Of a stretch of DNA of 64,000 nucleotides, positions 26,701-34,327 are shown one piece after another (the stretch's first letter is position 1; each line of letters begins with the position of its first letter). The DNA comes from Jannaschia helgolandensis (GTDB lineage Bacteria > Pseudomonadota > Alphaproteobacteria > Rhodobacterales > Rhodobacteraceae): positions 124,001-188,000 of the forward strand of contig NZ_FNZQ01000003.1 of assembly GCF_900109285.1 (NCBI RefSeq), read 5' to 3'. A program made the position numbers and the translations under genes. Below the pieces are notes generated by a model. That model did not search any database. It saw only the letters and a program-made list of their open reading frames with translations, and was not told the origin of the DNA.

Positions 26701-27757
26701 CCAGGACCACGATCATGACAAGCGCGATGGCCGTCAGGACCGAGCCTTCCAGCTGCGACACCATCGAACGCACGGTGCGCGACTGGTCCAGCGTGATGGT
26801 GACATCGACGGCCTGGCGCAATTCTTCGGGCCAGCGTTCTGTTTCACGCGCGATTTCGTCGCGGACCTGCTGTGCCGTGTCGATGATGTTGAAGCCCTTG
26901 CGCTTCACCACCTGCAACGCGACCGTCGTATCGCCGTTATAACGAGCGGTGCCGGTTCGATCCTCGAACGTCAGGTTGATCCGGGCCAAATCGCCCAGCG
27001 TCACGACGCGGTCGCCATTGGTCTTGACCGGCAGGGCATAGACATCCGCCGCCGACTCGAATGATCCGGGGATTTTCACCGGAAAGGCCCCTGACGCGGT
27101 TTCGATCGACCCGGTAGCCACAAGAAGGTTGTTCTGCGTCACCACGGCGGACAATTCCCCGGCGGTCACGTTATATGCCTCCAACGCCAGCGGATCGATC
27201 AGCACCTCCAGCATTTCTTCGCGATGCCCGGCCAGCCCGGCCTCCAGAATCGGAGGCATTCCTTCCAGAAGGGCCTGAAATTCGTTGGCCAACCGCAGCA
27301 ACGTACGCTCGGGCGCGGAGCCGGACAGCGATACGATCAGGATCGGAAATTCGGAAAAGTTGATCTCGTTGATGGTGTATTGCTCGGCCCCGTCGGGGAA
27401 ATCGGTCTCTGCCTGACCCATTTTGTCGCGGACGTCGGCGATGGTCGCGGACTTGTCCCAACCGAATTCGAATTCCAGAAACAGACCGGCATAGTTTTCC
27501 GCCGCCGTTGCGGTCATGGATTTCAGACCGTCCAGTTCCTTCAGCTTGGTTTCCATCGGCTTGACCAGAAGCTTTTCGGAATCGCTGGCGCTTATGCCGG
27601 GAAAGGGAACCGACACGAAGATGCCGGGTATGTCGATGTCGGGCTCACCCTCTTTCGGAAGCGAGATGTAAGCGACCGTGCCGGCGATAATGGACAAGAC
27701 CACGAAGGCCATGACCATCCGTGCCCGTTCGGCGGCCCAGTCGATCAGGCCAGTCAC
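23780..27757 (-). CDS. RND efflux permease (AcrB/MexB superfamily), enlarged
   Basis: Inner-membrane proton-driven exporter, 1325 residues against about 1030-1050 for typical members. Recognisable parts: N-terminal helix, pore-domain start PKEGEPDIDIPGIFVSVPFPG, the proton-relay helix GMLVDGAIVVVEYADKRISEG and the C-terminal membrane block (GTGIVALAGIVVNNNIVLID). Extra sequence: about 90 residues with two more predicted helices near residues 505-600, and about 100 residues in the second pore domain (around 925-1030), plus an extended cytoplasmic tail. Start is GTG at 27757, overlapping the adaptor gene by four bases (GTGA). Substrate unknown; the partner outer-membrane protein is not in the window. 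Confidence 0.92.
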   Translation of the reverse strand: MTGLIDWAAERARMVMAFVVLSIIAGTVAYISLPKEGEPDIDIPGIFVSVPFPGISASDSEKLLVKPMETKLKELDGLKSMTATAAENYAGLFLEFEFGWDKSATIADVRDKMGQAETDFPDGAEQYTINEINFSEFPILIVSLSGSAPERTLLRLANEFQALLEGMPPILEAGLAGHREEMLEVLIDPLALEAYNVTAGELSAVVTQNNLLVATGSIETASGAFPVKIPGSFESAADVYALPVKTNGDRVVTLGDLARINLTFEDRTGTARYNGDTTVALQVVKRKGFNIIDTAQQVRDEIARETERWPEELRQAVDVTITLDQSRTVRSMVSQLEGSVLTAIALVMIVVLATLGTRSALLVGFAIPTSFLLSFAIMAVMGITISNIVMFGLILSVGMLVDGAIVVVEYADKRISEGSGPMKAYTEAAKRMFWPVVSSTATTLCAFLPMLFWPGVPGEFMGNLPVTLIFVLSASLVVALVYLPVLGGVAGRISRIFEGGSNWLRRSFPWIVRLVLTLASAWLMIVSILQVLNPAYLLPPGVPMGNLIGALMFVASAALLSTTLGSVTFHRRARRVRSGYRRSLFGQFIHLIVGNPIGPIVAVVMVGFTVVSVFTYFGANNNGVEFFVESELENANIFVRARGNLSLEEKDALLRQAERIVLDTPGIQSAFAFAGEGGLQSGGPGASSGPGDTIGQIQIEMVPWEDRPTISEPLFTLFGVTFNKSVVDPAFDGDMIAEDLLARLRELPGIKIDLSAQDRGPAQGKPVHLRLKGQNWADLQVATATMSERLSGMAGLIDVEDTLPLPGIDWEIDVDVENAGRFGADVATVGGMVQLVTRGILLDKMRVDTSDDEIEIRIRLPEEDRVLSTLDSLKVRTTDGLVPLDNFITRRPVPQLAQIDRFDGERFFDVKADVVTGLTILKATPVASDDPASGGPSDDTVAVDLGFGSAVSEAQIAAGASYNLTRRVQATGLAAMLAGIGLGQAETVTYYDLDQPTIAGGVAAAQDLLDAGALPSVVPVTANERIALITEQLQSDDLLPASVAWEWTGDQEEQAESEAFLGQAFIGALGLMFVILLAQFNSIYNSVLVLLAVILSTTGVLVGMLVMGQAFSIIMTGTGIVALAGIVVNNNIVLIDTYQDYSRYMPRLEAITRTAEDRIRPVLLTTLTTMAGLAPMMFGLSINFIGGGYSIGSPTALWWIQLATAVVWGLGVATVLTLIFTPAMLAGRVWVVAYARGIGRLLGRLGMGQGSRAAHDWALRRQAKRVRMPVLLWAEEIDEEPELPMDLPYAGNAVPVGVSDRSDDTGQTPEDHPPIGSRPPLRAAE

Positions 27758-29142
27758 TGCGTAACCTCCGGTGTCAGCCCCGATCCGCCCCCGGTCGCCG
27801 GATCGTTGACCGATGTCCCCAGGGTGGAGACCTCATCGACAAAGGTAGGGCGCACAAGAACACCGTTGGTGACGTATTCCTGCCCCACGGTGATCACGTC
27901 GACCGTATTCGGCAGGCCCGTCAGCAAAACGCCATCCAGCGTATCGCGGACCAGGTCGACAGCGGCGAAACCGGCCTTGCCGTCTTCGATGATGCGTACG
28001 CCCAATTGCCCCTCGTCGTTCAGCGTCAGGGCCGACGCAGGGATCAGGTGCGCAACGGTCGCCGGGGTCTCGATCAGGATTTCCGCCGTCTGGCCATCAC
28101 GGATGCGCATGTCCGGGTTCGGCACCGTCACTTCGACCCGAAAGGTGCGCGTCAGATCGTCGGCCGAGCGGCTCAGGAAGGTGACGACGCCCTCGACCGT
28201 CTGGCCGGACGCCAGTCGCGCCCCGGCGTTGGCCCCCACCGTCACGCGGTCGACCTGCGCTTCCGGAAGGAACCCGACCAGCTTTATGGGGTCCAGCTGC
28301 ACGATCGTCGCGCAGCTGCCCGCGCCCTGGCCACCGCTTTGCAAAAGCGCGCCCAGTTCAGCCGTATCCGTTTCCAGCAGCCCCGAGAAAGGTGCCTCGA
28401 TCGTCAGTTGCGCAATATCCAGTTCGGCCCGGTCCACGGCGGCTTCGGCGGCCTGTATCCCGGACTGCGCCGATTCGATGCCGGCCTGTGCCGTATCCAG
28501 CCCTGTCGTAGCCGCAATGACCGCCGCTTCGGCGGAACGAAGCGCGGCGGCAGCGTTCAAGACGCGCGTGTCGGATGCGAAGCCGCCTTCTGACAGGCGG
28601 CTGGCGGCGGTCTGGTTCAGGCGCGCTTCCTCCAGCACGGCTTCCGCTTCGGCGATGCGGGCTTGGGTTTCGGGGATGCGGGCCTCCGCTTCGGGAAGGC
28701 GCGCGCGCGCCTCGGCCAGCCGCGCGCGGGCTTCGGCCAAAGATGCGTCACGAGTGCCCGGATCGAGTTCGCACAGAAGCTGCCCTTCCTCGACAAAGGC
28801 CCCCTTGCGGATCGGCGTGGAAATCACCCTGCCAGTTGTTTCGGCCATAACCTCGACCTGCCGCGCCGCCTCGGACTGACCGCGGACGCGCACGGCATCG
28901 GGAACGTCCTGCGCCTTGGAGCGAATGGCGACGACAGGCACGGCGCGGGGCCCCGCCTGGTTGTCGTCATCCGTGATCGACACGGGCGCAGCGGCGGGCG
29001 CGGCGGCATTGTCGATCACCGGCGGAGCCGTGCCATCCGTTGTGATGCCTTGGGCAAACCGAAACAGGGCATCGCGTTGCAGAACCACGAAGAACAGGGC
29101 GATGCCGACCAGGATCGCAGTCAAGAGAGGAAAGAAACGCAT
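27754..29142 (-). CDS. RND efflux periplasmic adaptor (membrane fusion protein)
   Basis: A 462-residue adaptor linking the permease to an outer-membrane channel. N-terminal membrane anchor (FPLLTAILVGIALFFVVL), an Ala/Pro-rich linker, the lipoyl-like half-motif GRVISTPIRKGAFVEEGQLLCELD, a long alpha-helical hairpin (residues about 135-245) with near-heptad repeats such as AEARARLAEARARL, then APFSGLLE and beta-barrel segments. It is the first gene of the efflux pair and has an operator-like palindrome 60 bases upstream. Confidence 0.92.
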   Translation of the reverse strand: MRFFPLLTAILVGIALFFVVLQRDALFRFAQGITTDGTAPPVIDNAAAPAAAPVSITDDDNQAGPRAVPVVAIRSKAQDVPDAVRVRGQSEAARQVEVMAETTGRVISTPIRKGAFVEEGQLLCELDPGTRDASLAEARARLAEARARLPEAEARIPETQARIAEAEAVLEEARLNQTAASRLSEGGFASDTRVLNAAAALRSAEAAVIAATTGLDTAQAGIESAQSGIQAAEAAVDRAELDIAQLTIEAPFSGLLETDTAELGALLQSGGQGAGSCATIVQLDPIKLVGFLPEAQVDRVTVGANAGARLASGQTVEGVVTFLSRSADDLTRTFRVEVTVPNPDMRIRDGQTAEILIETPATVAHLIPASALTLNDEGQLGVRIIEDGKAGFAAVDLVRDTLDGVLLTGLPNTVDVITVGQEYVTNGVLVRPTFVDEVSTLGTSVNDPATGGGSGLTPEVTQ

Positions 29143-29201
29143 GGTCTGGCCTTTCTGCGCCGTAAGGCGGGAACTGATCTTTGCAACATGCCAAAGTCGG
29201 G

Positions 29202-29217
29202 TAAACCGTTTGGTTTA
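29202..29217. promoter_or_regulatory. Palindromic operator upstream of the efflux operon (TetR-type)
   Basis: TAAACC-GTTT-GGTTTA is a perfect inverted repeat 60 bases upstream of the adaptor start. The form AAACCGTTTGGTTT resembles operators of TetR/AcrR regulators that control efflux pumps. On the minus strand the palindrome runs into a weak -35-like TTTACC, 17 bases from AAAGAT, so binding could block the promoter (inference). No tetR gene is in the window. Confidence 0.6.
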
Positions 29218-29400
29218 GTTTTTAATGTGGATGGGTCTGATCAGCAAGACCCCCGATATGCTGAATAATGCCATATGCCAATGTGCCCAAATGCGCGCCA
29301 CAGACGTGCCCCTGCACGCACAATGCCATGGCAGAGCCTTTGCGGGTTGGCGCGTCGTGTCCCCTGCGCTAGAACGCGCCGACACCTGCAGGAGGGCCGC

Positions 29401-30060
29401 ATGTCCAATCCGGATAGCTTCATCAACGAGATCAGCGAAGAGGTGCGCCGCGACCGTCTGTATGCGTTACTGCGGCGCTGGGGATGGGTCGCCGCGCTGA
29501 TCGTCATCGGCATCGTCGGCGGTGCAGCCTGGACGGAATGGTCTCGTGCCAACAGGGCGGAGAAAGCCCAGGCATTCGGCGATTCCGTGATGGCTGCGCT
29601 GACAGCCGAGGATGTTGCCGCCCGCCGCGCCGCGCTTGCCGGCATCGAACCTGCTGACGCCAATCAGGTCGCGATCCTGGGCCTGTTGCAAGCCAGTGCC
29701 GCGTTGGATGGCGATGATGCCGATGCACAGCCGGCCCGCGACCGTCTTCTGGCCGTGGCCGACACGCCGGATCTGGCGACCACCTATCGGCACCTGGCGT
29801 TGATCAAGGCGATGCTGGCCGGGGGCAGCGGCGATGCCGCGCGTGATGGCGCAATTCTGGAAGAACTGGCCGCGCCGGGCGCGCCGTTCCGGTCCATGGC
29901 CATCGAACTTCAGGCCCTTACGGCACTGGACGCGGGAGACGAGGAGACGGCACTGACGCTTCTGCGCGCGCTGACCGAAGACGCCGAGGCCACGCAAGCC
30001 TTGCGCCGACGCGCCCAGCAGTTGATTGTAGCGTTGGGCGCTTTGCCTGAACCGGCGTGA
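29401..30060 (+). CDS. YfgM-like membrane-anchored TPR protein
   Basis: A 219-residue protein with a cytoplasmic start (SFINEISEEVRRDRLYALLRRW), one transmembrane helix at about residues 28-46 (VAALIVIGIVGGAAW) and a periplasmic helical-repeat region. This matches YfgM, an ancillary partner of the Sec translocon and periplasmic chaperones. The ATG at 29401 has a strong AGGAGG; the frame is open 42 codons further upstream without support. The order yfgM-bamB-der is the one found in E. coli, which supports the assignment. Confidence 0.85.
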   Translation: MSNPDSFINEISEEVRRDRLYALLRRWGWVAALIVIGIVGGAAWTEWSRANRAEKAQAFGDSVMAALTAEDVAARRAALAGIEPADANQVAILGLLQASAALDGDDADAQPARDRLLAVADTPDLATTYRHLALIKAMLAGGSGDAARDGAILEELAAPGAPFRSMAIELQALTALDAGDEETALTLLRALTEDAEATQALRRRAQQLIVALGALPEPA

Positions 30061-30100
30061 ACACCGGACGGGCTGACGGGGACGACTGAAGGGCAGGACC

Positions 30101-31426
30101 ATGAGAACAATCGCGGGCATTCTGATCAGCGTCGGGCTGACGATCTCGGGCTGTGCCGAGAAAGAAGTCATCCTTCCCGGTGAACGGCTTCCGGTGCGCA
30201 ATGACAGCGGTATAGGCGTGATCGCCGCCGCATCCGAAACCGTGACCGATGCCGTCGCGGTTCCTGCGCTGTCACTTGCCGCGCCCCGTCGTCTGGACGA
30301 TTGGCCGATGCGCGTCGGCAACGTGCTGAACGATCCGCCGCACGCAACGCTGTCCGCCGCGCCGCAACTGGTCTGGTCGGCAAATATCGGGGCAGGTGAC
30401 AGCCGTCGTCAGCGTATCACGGCCGACCCGGTCTCGGACGGCAGTCGGATCTATACCCTCGATGCACGCTCCGGCGTGACCGCTACCGCCCTGAACGGTG
30501 GCACGATCTGGTCCCGCAACCTTGTCCCCGGCTCCGAGCGGGCCAGCGATGCGTCCGGCGGGGGCGTGGCCGTCGCGGCCGGCACGGTTTTCGTCTCGAC
30601 GGGCTTCGGTGATCTTCATGCGCTGGACGCCGCAACGGGCCGCGAACGCTGGGTTCAGCGTCTTGACGCGCCGATCACCACACCCAAAGTTGCCGGGGGG
30701 CTGGTCTATGTGGTCAGTCGCGACAATCGTGCCTGGGCCATCAACGCCGATACCGGTCGCATCCAGTGGGACCTCTCCGCCGCGCCATCGACCAGTGTCA
30801 TGGCCACCGCGCCGGCACCCGCGATCACCGATCGCGCTGTCCTGTTTCCCTTTGGATCAGGCGAAGTCGTTGCCGCCCTGCGTCAGTCCGGCGTGCGTGT
30901 CTGGGGCAGCCCTGTCTCGGGCCGTCGCCGGGGCGTGGCCTATAACGGCGTTGGCGATATCACCGGGGATCCGGTCGTGTCGGGCGGATCGACCTTTGTT
31001 GGCACATCGTCTGGTCGCATGGTCGCTCTGTCGACCTCCTCGGGGGACCGGATATGGACGGCGAACGAAGGTGCGGTTTCGCCGCTGACCGTCGCGGGTG
31101 GTTCAGTGTTCGCTGTGTCCGATCGGGCGCAACTTTTGCGATTGGACGCGGCGACGGGTCAGGTGTTGTGGCGGTCGGACCTGCCGTTCTATCGCAACCA
31201 GCGGCTCAAGCGCCGTCAGGGCATTTATGCGCATTATGGCCCGGTTCTGGCTGGCGGACGCCTCTGGGTGGCGTCATCCGACGGTGTGCTGCGTGGCTTC
31301 GACCCGACATCTGGTCAGTTGACGGCGACCGTCGACCTGCCGGGTGGCGCGGCCTCACGTCCGATCGCCTTTGGCGACGCGCTCTATGTTGTCAGCCGCA
31401 AGGGTTCCCTGCTCGCCTTCCGCTGA
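30101..31426 (+). CDS. bamB: Outer-membrane protein assembly factor BamB-like lipoprotein
   Basis: A 441-residue PQQ-type beta-propeller lipoprotein. Signal peptide with lipobox ISGC, cysteine at residue 18. Propeller blades repeat the pattern of a Gly-Trp docking motif: LDARSGVTATALNGGTIWS, LDAATGRERWVQ, INADTGRIQWDL, LDAATGQVLWRS. BamB is the scaffold lipoprotein of the BAM machinery that inserts beta-barrels into the outer membrane. It lies between the yfgM-like gene and der, as in E. coli. Confidence 0.88.
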   Translation: MRTIAGILISVGLTISGCAEKEVILPGERLPVRNDSGIGVIAAASETVTDAVAVPALSLAAPRRLDDWPMRVGNVLNDPPHATLSAAPQLVWSANIGAGDSRRQRITADPVSDGSRIYTLDARSGVTATALNGGTIWSRNLVPGSERASDASGGGVAVAAGTVFVSTGFGDLHALDAATGRERWVQRLDAPITTPKVAGGLVYVVSRDNRAWAINADTGRIQWDLSAAPSTSVMATAPAPAITDRAVLFPFGSGEVVAALRQSGVRVWGSPVSGRRRGVAYNGVGDITGDPVVSGGSTFVGTSSGRMVALSTSSGDRIWTANEGAVSPLTVAGGSVFAVSDRAQLLRLDAATGQVLWRSDLPFYRNQRLKRRQGIYAHYGPVLAGGRLWVASSDGVLRGFDPTSGQLTATVDLPGGAASRPIAFGDALYVVSRKGSLLAFR

Positions 31427-31508
31427 GCGGCAGGGCGGCGAAACCTCTCTGGTCGTTGGCCACGAGATGCGCTAGGCGGCGTCTCTGAGTTTTCGGAAGC
31501 TGTGCCCC

Positions 31509-32972
31509 ATGTTCACCCTCGCCATCGTCGGACGGCCCAATGTGGGCAAATCCACCCTGTTCAACCGTCTTGTCGGCAAACGTCTGGCGCTGGTCGATGA
31601 CCAGCCCGGCGTAACACGCGACCTGCGCGAAGGTTCTGCCCGTCTGGGCGACCTGAAGTTCACGGTGATTGACACCGCGGGCCTGGAGGAAGCGACTGAC
31701 GACAGCCTTCAGGGCCGCATGCGCCGTCTGACCGAACGCGCTGTCGACATGGCCGATGCCGCGCTTTTCGTGATCGACGCCCGCGTCGGCGTGACGCCCA
31801 CCGATCAGGTCTTTGCCGAAATCCTGCGCAAGAAGGGCCACCCGGTCTTTCTGGCCGCCAACAAATGCGAAGGCCGCGCCGCCGAATCCGGCCTGCTGGA
31901 GGCCTATTCGCTGGGTCTGGGCGAGCCGTTGGCCCTGTCTGCCGAACACGGTGAAGGCATGGCGGAGCTGGCCGGAATGCTGCGCCCTTTGATCGACGCC
32001 GCCGAAGCCGAAGCCGAGGAGATGGACGAGGAAGCCGATACCGACGTTTCCGTCGACGGTGACGATATCGGCGAGGAGGCCGACTGGGCCCCGACCGTCA
32101 AACGCCCCCTGAAAATCGCCGTCGTGGGCCGTCCGAACGCGGGTAAGTCGACGCTTATCAACCAGATCATCGGCCAGGAACGCCTGTTGACCGGACCCGA
32201 GGCCGGGATCACGCGCGATGCCATCTCGGTCAACTTCGAATGGGACGGTGTGCCGACTCGTCTGTTCGATACGGCCGGGATGCGCAAGCGCGCCAAGGTC
32301 GTCGAAAAGCTGGAGAAACTGTCGGTCAGCGACGGTCTGCGGGCCGTGAAGTTCGCCGAAGTCGTCGTCGTTCTGCTAGACGCCGACATTCCGTTCGAGA
32401 CACAGGATCTGCGGATCGCCGACCTGGCCGAACGCGAGGGCCGCGCCGTTGTCGTGGCCGTCAACAAGTGGGACCTGGAGGAGAATCGGCAGGAAAAGCT
32501 GGCTGCCCTTAAAGAGCAGTTCGAACGCCTTCTGCCACAACTTCGCGGCGCGCCGCTTGTCACCGTGTCCGCCAAGACGGGCCGCGGCATGGACCGCTTG
32601 CAAGAGGCGATCCTCAAGGCACATGAAGTCTGGAATCGTCGTATCCCGACCGCGGCGCTGAACCGCTGGCTGGCGGGTATGCTGGAACAGCATCCGCCGC
32701 CCGCACCGCAGGGCAAACGCATTCGCCTGCGCTACATGACGCAGGTCAAGACGCGGCCGCCGGGCTTCGTCGTGATGTGCTCGCACCCCGACCTGATGCC
32801 CGAAAGCTATTCCCGCTATCTGGTAAACGGGCTGCGCGTCGATTTCGACATGCCGGGCACGCCAATCCGTCTGCACCTTCGTGGGCAGGGCGATGCGAAC
32901 CCCTACAAGAACCGCAGGCGGGTCGAGCCGTCACGCCTGCGCAAACATACGCTGGGGCGCAAACCGGAGTGA
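31509..32972 (+). CDS. der: Ribosome biogenesis GTPase Der (EngA)
   Basis: A 487-residue double GTPase that acts in 50S subunit maturation. Two tandem G domains: GRPNVGKST with DTAGLEE at the N-terminus and GRPNAGKST with [10 protein letters not shown] in the middle, each with an NKxD-type motif (NKCE in the first, NKWD in the second). The acidic linker between them ([13 protein letters not shown]) is normal. A KH-like domain follows ([17 protein letters not shown], with [10 protein letters not shown]). Confidence 0.96.
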   Translation: MFTLAIVGRPNVGKSTLFNRLVGKRLALVDDQPGVTRDLREGSARLGDLKFTVIDTAGLEEATDDSLQGRMRRLTERAVDMADAALFVIDARVGVTPTDQVFAEILRKKGHPVFLAANKCEGRAAESGLLEAYSLGLGEPLALSAEHGEGMAELAGMLRPLIDAAEAEAEEMDEEADTDVSVDGDDIGEEADWAPTVKRPLKIAVVGRPNAGKSTLINQIIGQERLLTGPEAGITRDAISVNFEWDGVPTRLFDTAGMRKRAKVVEKLEKLSVSDGLRAVKFAEVVVVLLDADIPFETQDLRIADLAEREGRAVVVAVNKWDLEENRQEKLAALKEQFERLLPQLRGAPLVTVSAKTGRGMDRLQEAILKAHEVWNRRIPTAALNRWLAGMLEQHPPPAPQGKRIRLRYMTQVKTRPPGFVVMCSHPDLMPESYSRYLVNGLRVDFDMPGTPIRLHLRGQGDANPYKNRRRVEPSRLRKHTLGRKPE

Positions 32973-33094
32973 CCGCGGGATCGGGCGACGGATACCGTTG
33001 TTTCTAAAACTCCCAACTTCAGAACGGGTTACGCCACAGTTTTGGCCAATATGACCGTCTATGTCGGGGGGTAATTCAAAGGAAACCCGCTGCA

Positions 33095-33319
33095 ATGATG
33101 CTCAATACCTTCCTGACAGACGATTCCGGTGCCGTGACCGTTGACTGGGTGGTCCTGACGGCTACGCTTGTCGCACTGGGTCTTGCAGTAATGGCAGTTC
33201 TGTTCAGCGCGTTCGAGACCCAATCCACCGAAATTCAGGTCTCTCTGGCCCGCGACGACATCATCTGCGAGGAATTCTGCGATCGTTTCGCGGCCCCGGC
33301 GGAAAATACCGACCAGTAA
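33095..33319 (+). CDS. Small Flp/type IV pilin-like membrane protein
   Basis: A 74-residue protein with a pilin-like N-terminus: a charged segment TDDSGAVTVDW leading into a hydrophobic helix VVLTATLVALGLAVMAVLF. Such proteins in Rhodobacterales are annotated as Flp- or pilus-assembly-like. The C-terminal part has two cysteines (IICEEFC). AAAGGA lies upstream of the ATG; a second ATG directly follows. No tad/cpa genes are nearby, so it stands alone. Flanked by its own terminator. Confidence 0.75.
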   Translation: MMLNTFLTDDSGAVTVDWVVLTATLVALGLAVMAVLFSAFETQSTEIQVSLARDDIICEEFCDRFAAPAENTDQ

Positions 33320-33336
33320 CCTCAAGGCCTAAAAAT

Positions 33337-33366
33337 GGCGCGCGACCCTGTTGGGACGCGCGCCTT
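33337..33366. terminator. Intrinsic terminator hairpin
   Basis: GGCGCGCG (33337-33344) pairs with CGCGCGCC (33357-33364) and is followed by TT. An A-run precedes it on the plus strand, so it can also end the minus-strand glutaredoxin transcript. Confidence 0.75.
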
Positions 33367-33394
33367 CCGCATGTCTGCCACCCGTTAAGGCAGT

Positions 33395-33757
33395 TCAGGC
33401 GTTGGCTTCGCGAATCTTGTTCGCGGCGTCCTTGTCATAGGTGACGCCGTTGTGTTCCAGCATGGTGTCCAATTCGCCCGACAGGGTCATTTCGGTGATG
33501 ATGTCGCATCCGCCGACGAATTCGCCCTTCACATAAAGCTGGGGGATGGTCGGCCAGTCCGAATATTCCTTGATGCCCTGGCGGATGTCGGCGTCCTCCA
33601 GCACGTTCACGTCGGAATAATCGATGCCCATGTAGTTCAGCACCCCGGCCACCTTGCTGGAAAACCCGCATTGCGGCATCGCCTTGGTGCCTTTCATGAA
33701 CAGCACCACGTCTTTGGATTTCACCATTTCGTCTATCTTGGTCTTGGCGTCGGCCAT
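33395..33757 (-). CDS. grxD: Monothiol glutaredoxin Grx4 family
   Basis: A 120-residue CGFS glutaredoxin: [15 protein letters not shown] with the active cysteine at residue 30, [16 protein letters not shown] and CDI. Such proteins bind a [2Fe-2S] cluster, alone or with BolA, for iron-sulfur trafficking. It shares a minus-strand cluster with bolA, which fits that partnership. Confidence 0.95.
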   Translation of the reverse strand: MADAKTKIDEMVKSKDVVLFMKGTKAMPQCGFSSKVAGVLNYMGIDYSDVNVLEDADIRQGIKEYSDWPTIPQLYVKGEFVGGCDIITEMTLSGELDTMLEHNGVTYDKDAANKIREANA

Positions 33758-33760
33758 CTG

Positions 33761-34021
33761 TCAGCTCCTTTGTCTGTCGCGCTTCGGAACGAAGCTGCGC
33801 GCGTATTCCTGTGGGTCTTGCGGAACACGGGTGGTCAGTTGATTGCCACCACCCAGGCCCGAAGAATAATCGCTTGTGATTTCGGTATACCCGTCGCCGG
33901 GTGGGATGCCACGGGGGCGTCCATCGTCCTCCTGCGTAGCCTCGGACCGCAGGACCCAGACGGCGCGGGCCACCAGCATCGTCAGAATGCCCGCCGAGAT
34001 CCAGGCCGCAAAACTGGTCAT
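33761..34021 (-). CDS. Small membrane-anchored hypothetical protein
   Basis: An 86-residue protein with one N-terminal helix (FAAWISAGILTMLVARAVWVL) followed by a hydrophilic Gly/Arg/Asp-rich tail. The ATG overlaps the bolA stop region (34018-34021), and it ends three bases before grxD, so it is embedded in the bolA-grxD operon. I do not recognise it. The tight spacing suggests a conserved operon member. Confidence 0.72.
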   Translation of the reverse strand: MTSFAAWISAGILTMLVARAVWVLRSEATQEDDGRPRGIPPGDGYTEITSDYSSGLGGGNQLTTRVPQDPQEYARSFVPKRDRQRS

Positions 34022-34260
34022 GTCGGCGCGCGAGTGGTCAGGGCCAGCGCATGCAATTCACCCTGCGCCCCGTCCATCTTGCCCTTCAAGGCCGCATAGA
34101 CCGCGCGCTGCTGCGCCACCCGCGACTTGCCTGCGAAGGACGCATCAACGATTTCGGCGGCATAATGGTTCCCGTCGCCTGCAAGGTCGGTGATGGTGAT
34201 CTGCGCGTCGGGAAACGTTTCGCGGATCAGGTCTTCGATATCACGTGCCTGCATGGCCAT
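34018..34260 (-). CDS. bolA: BolA family protein
   Basis: An 80-residue BolA/IbaG-like protein: ARDIEDLIRETFPDAQITITDLAGDGNHYAAEIVDASFAGKS is the canonical fold, with the conserved histidine in the GDGNHY stretch. BolA proteins pair with CGFS glutaredoxins, encoded two genes downstream. Start may be the ATG at 34260 or the second Met two codons later. Confidence 0.93.
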   Translation of the reverse strand: MAMQARDIEDLIRETFPDAQITITDLAGDGNHYAAEIVDASFAGKSRVAQQRAVYAALKGKMDGAQGELHALALTTRAPT

Positions 34261-34327
34261 TGGCGGTTCCTCGTGGTGTCATACCTGAAAATAGGCGTCG
34301 AAGTGGTTTCGGACAAGTCGCGTTGGT

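Noticed and set aside
27224-28879. 551-codon plus-strand open frame opposite the efflux genes
   Set aside because: Ser/Arg/Ala low-complexity translation produced by the complement of coiled-coil repeats.
28800-29000. Plus-strand small genes upstream of the yfgM-like gene
   Set aside because: They lie inside the adaptor gene and lack coding character.
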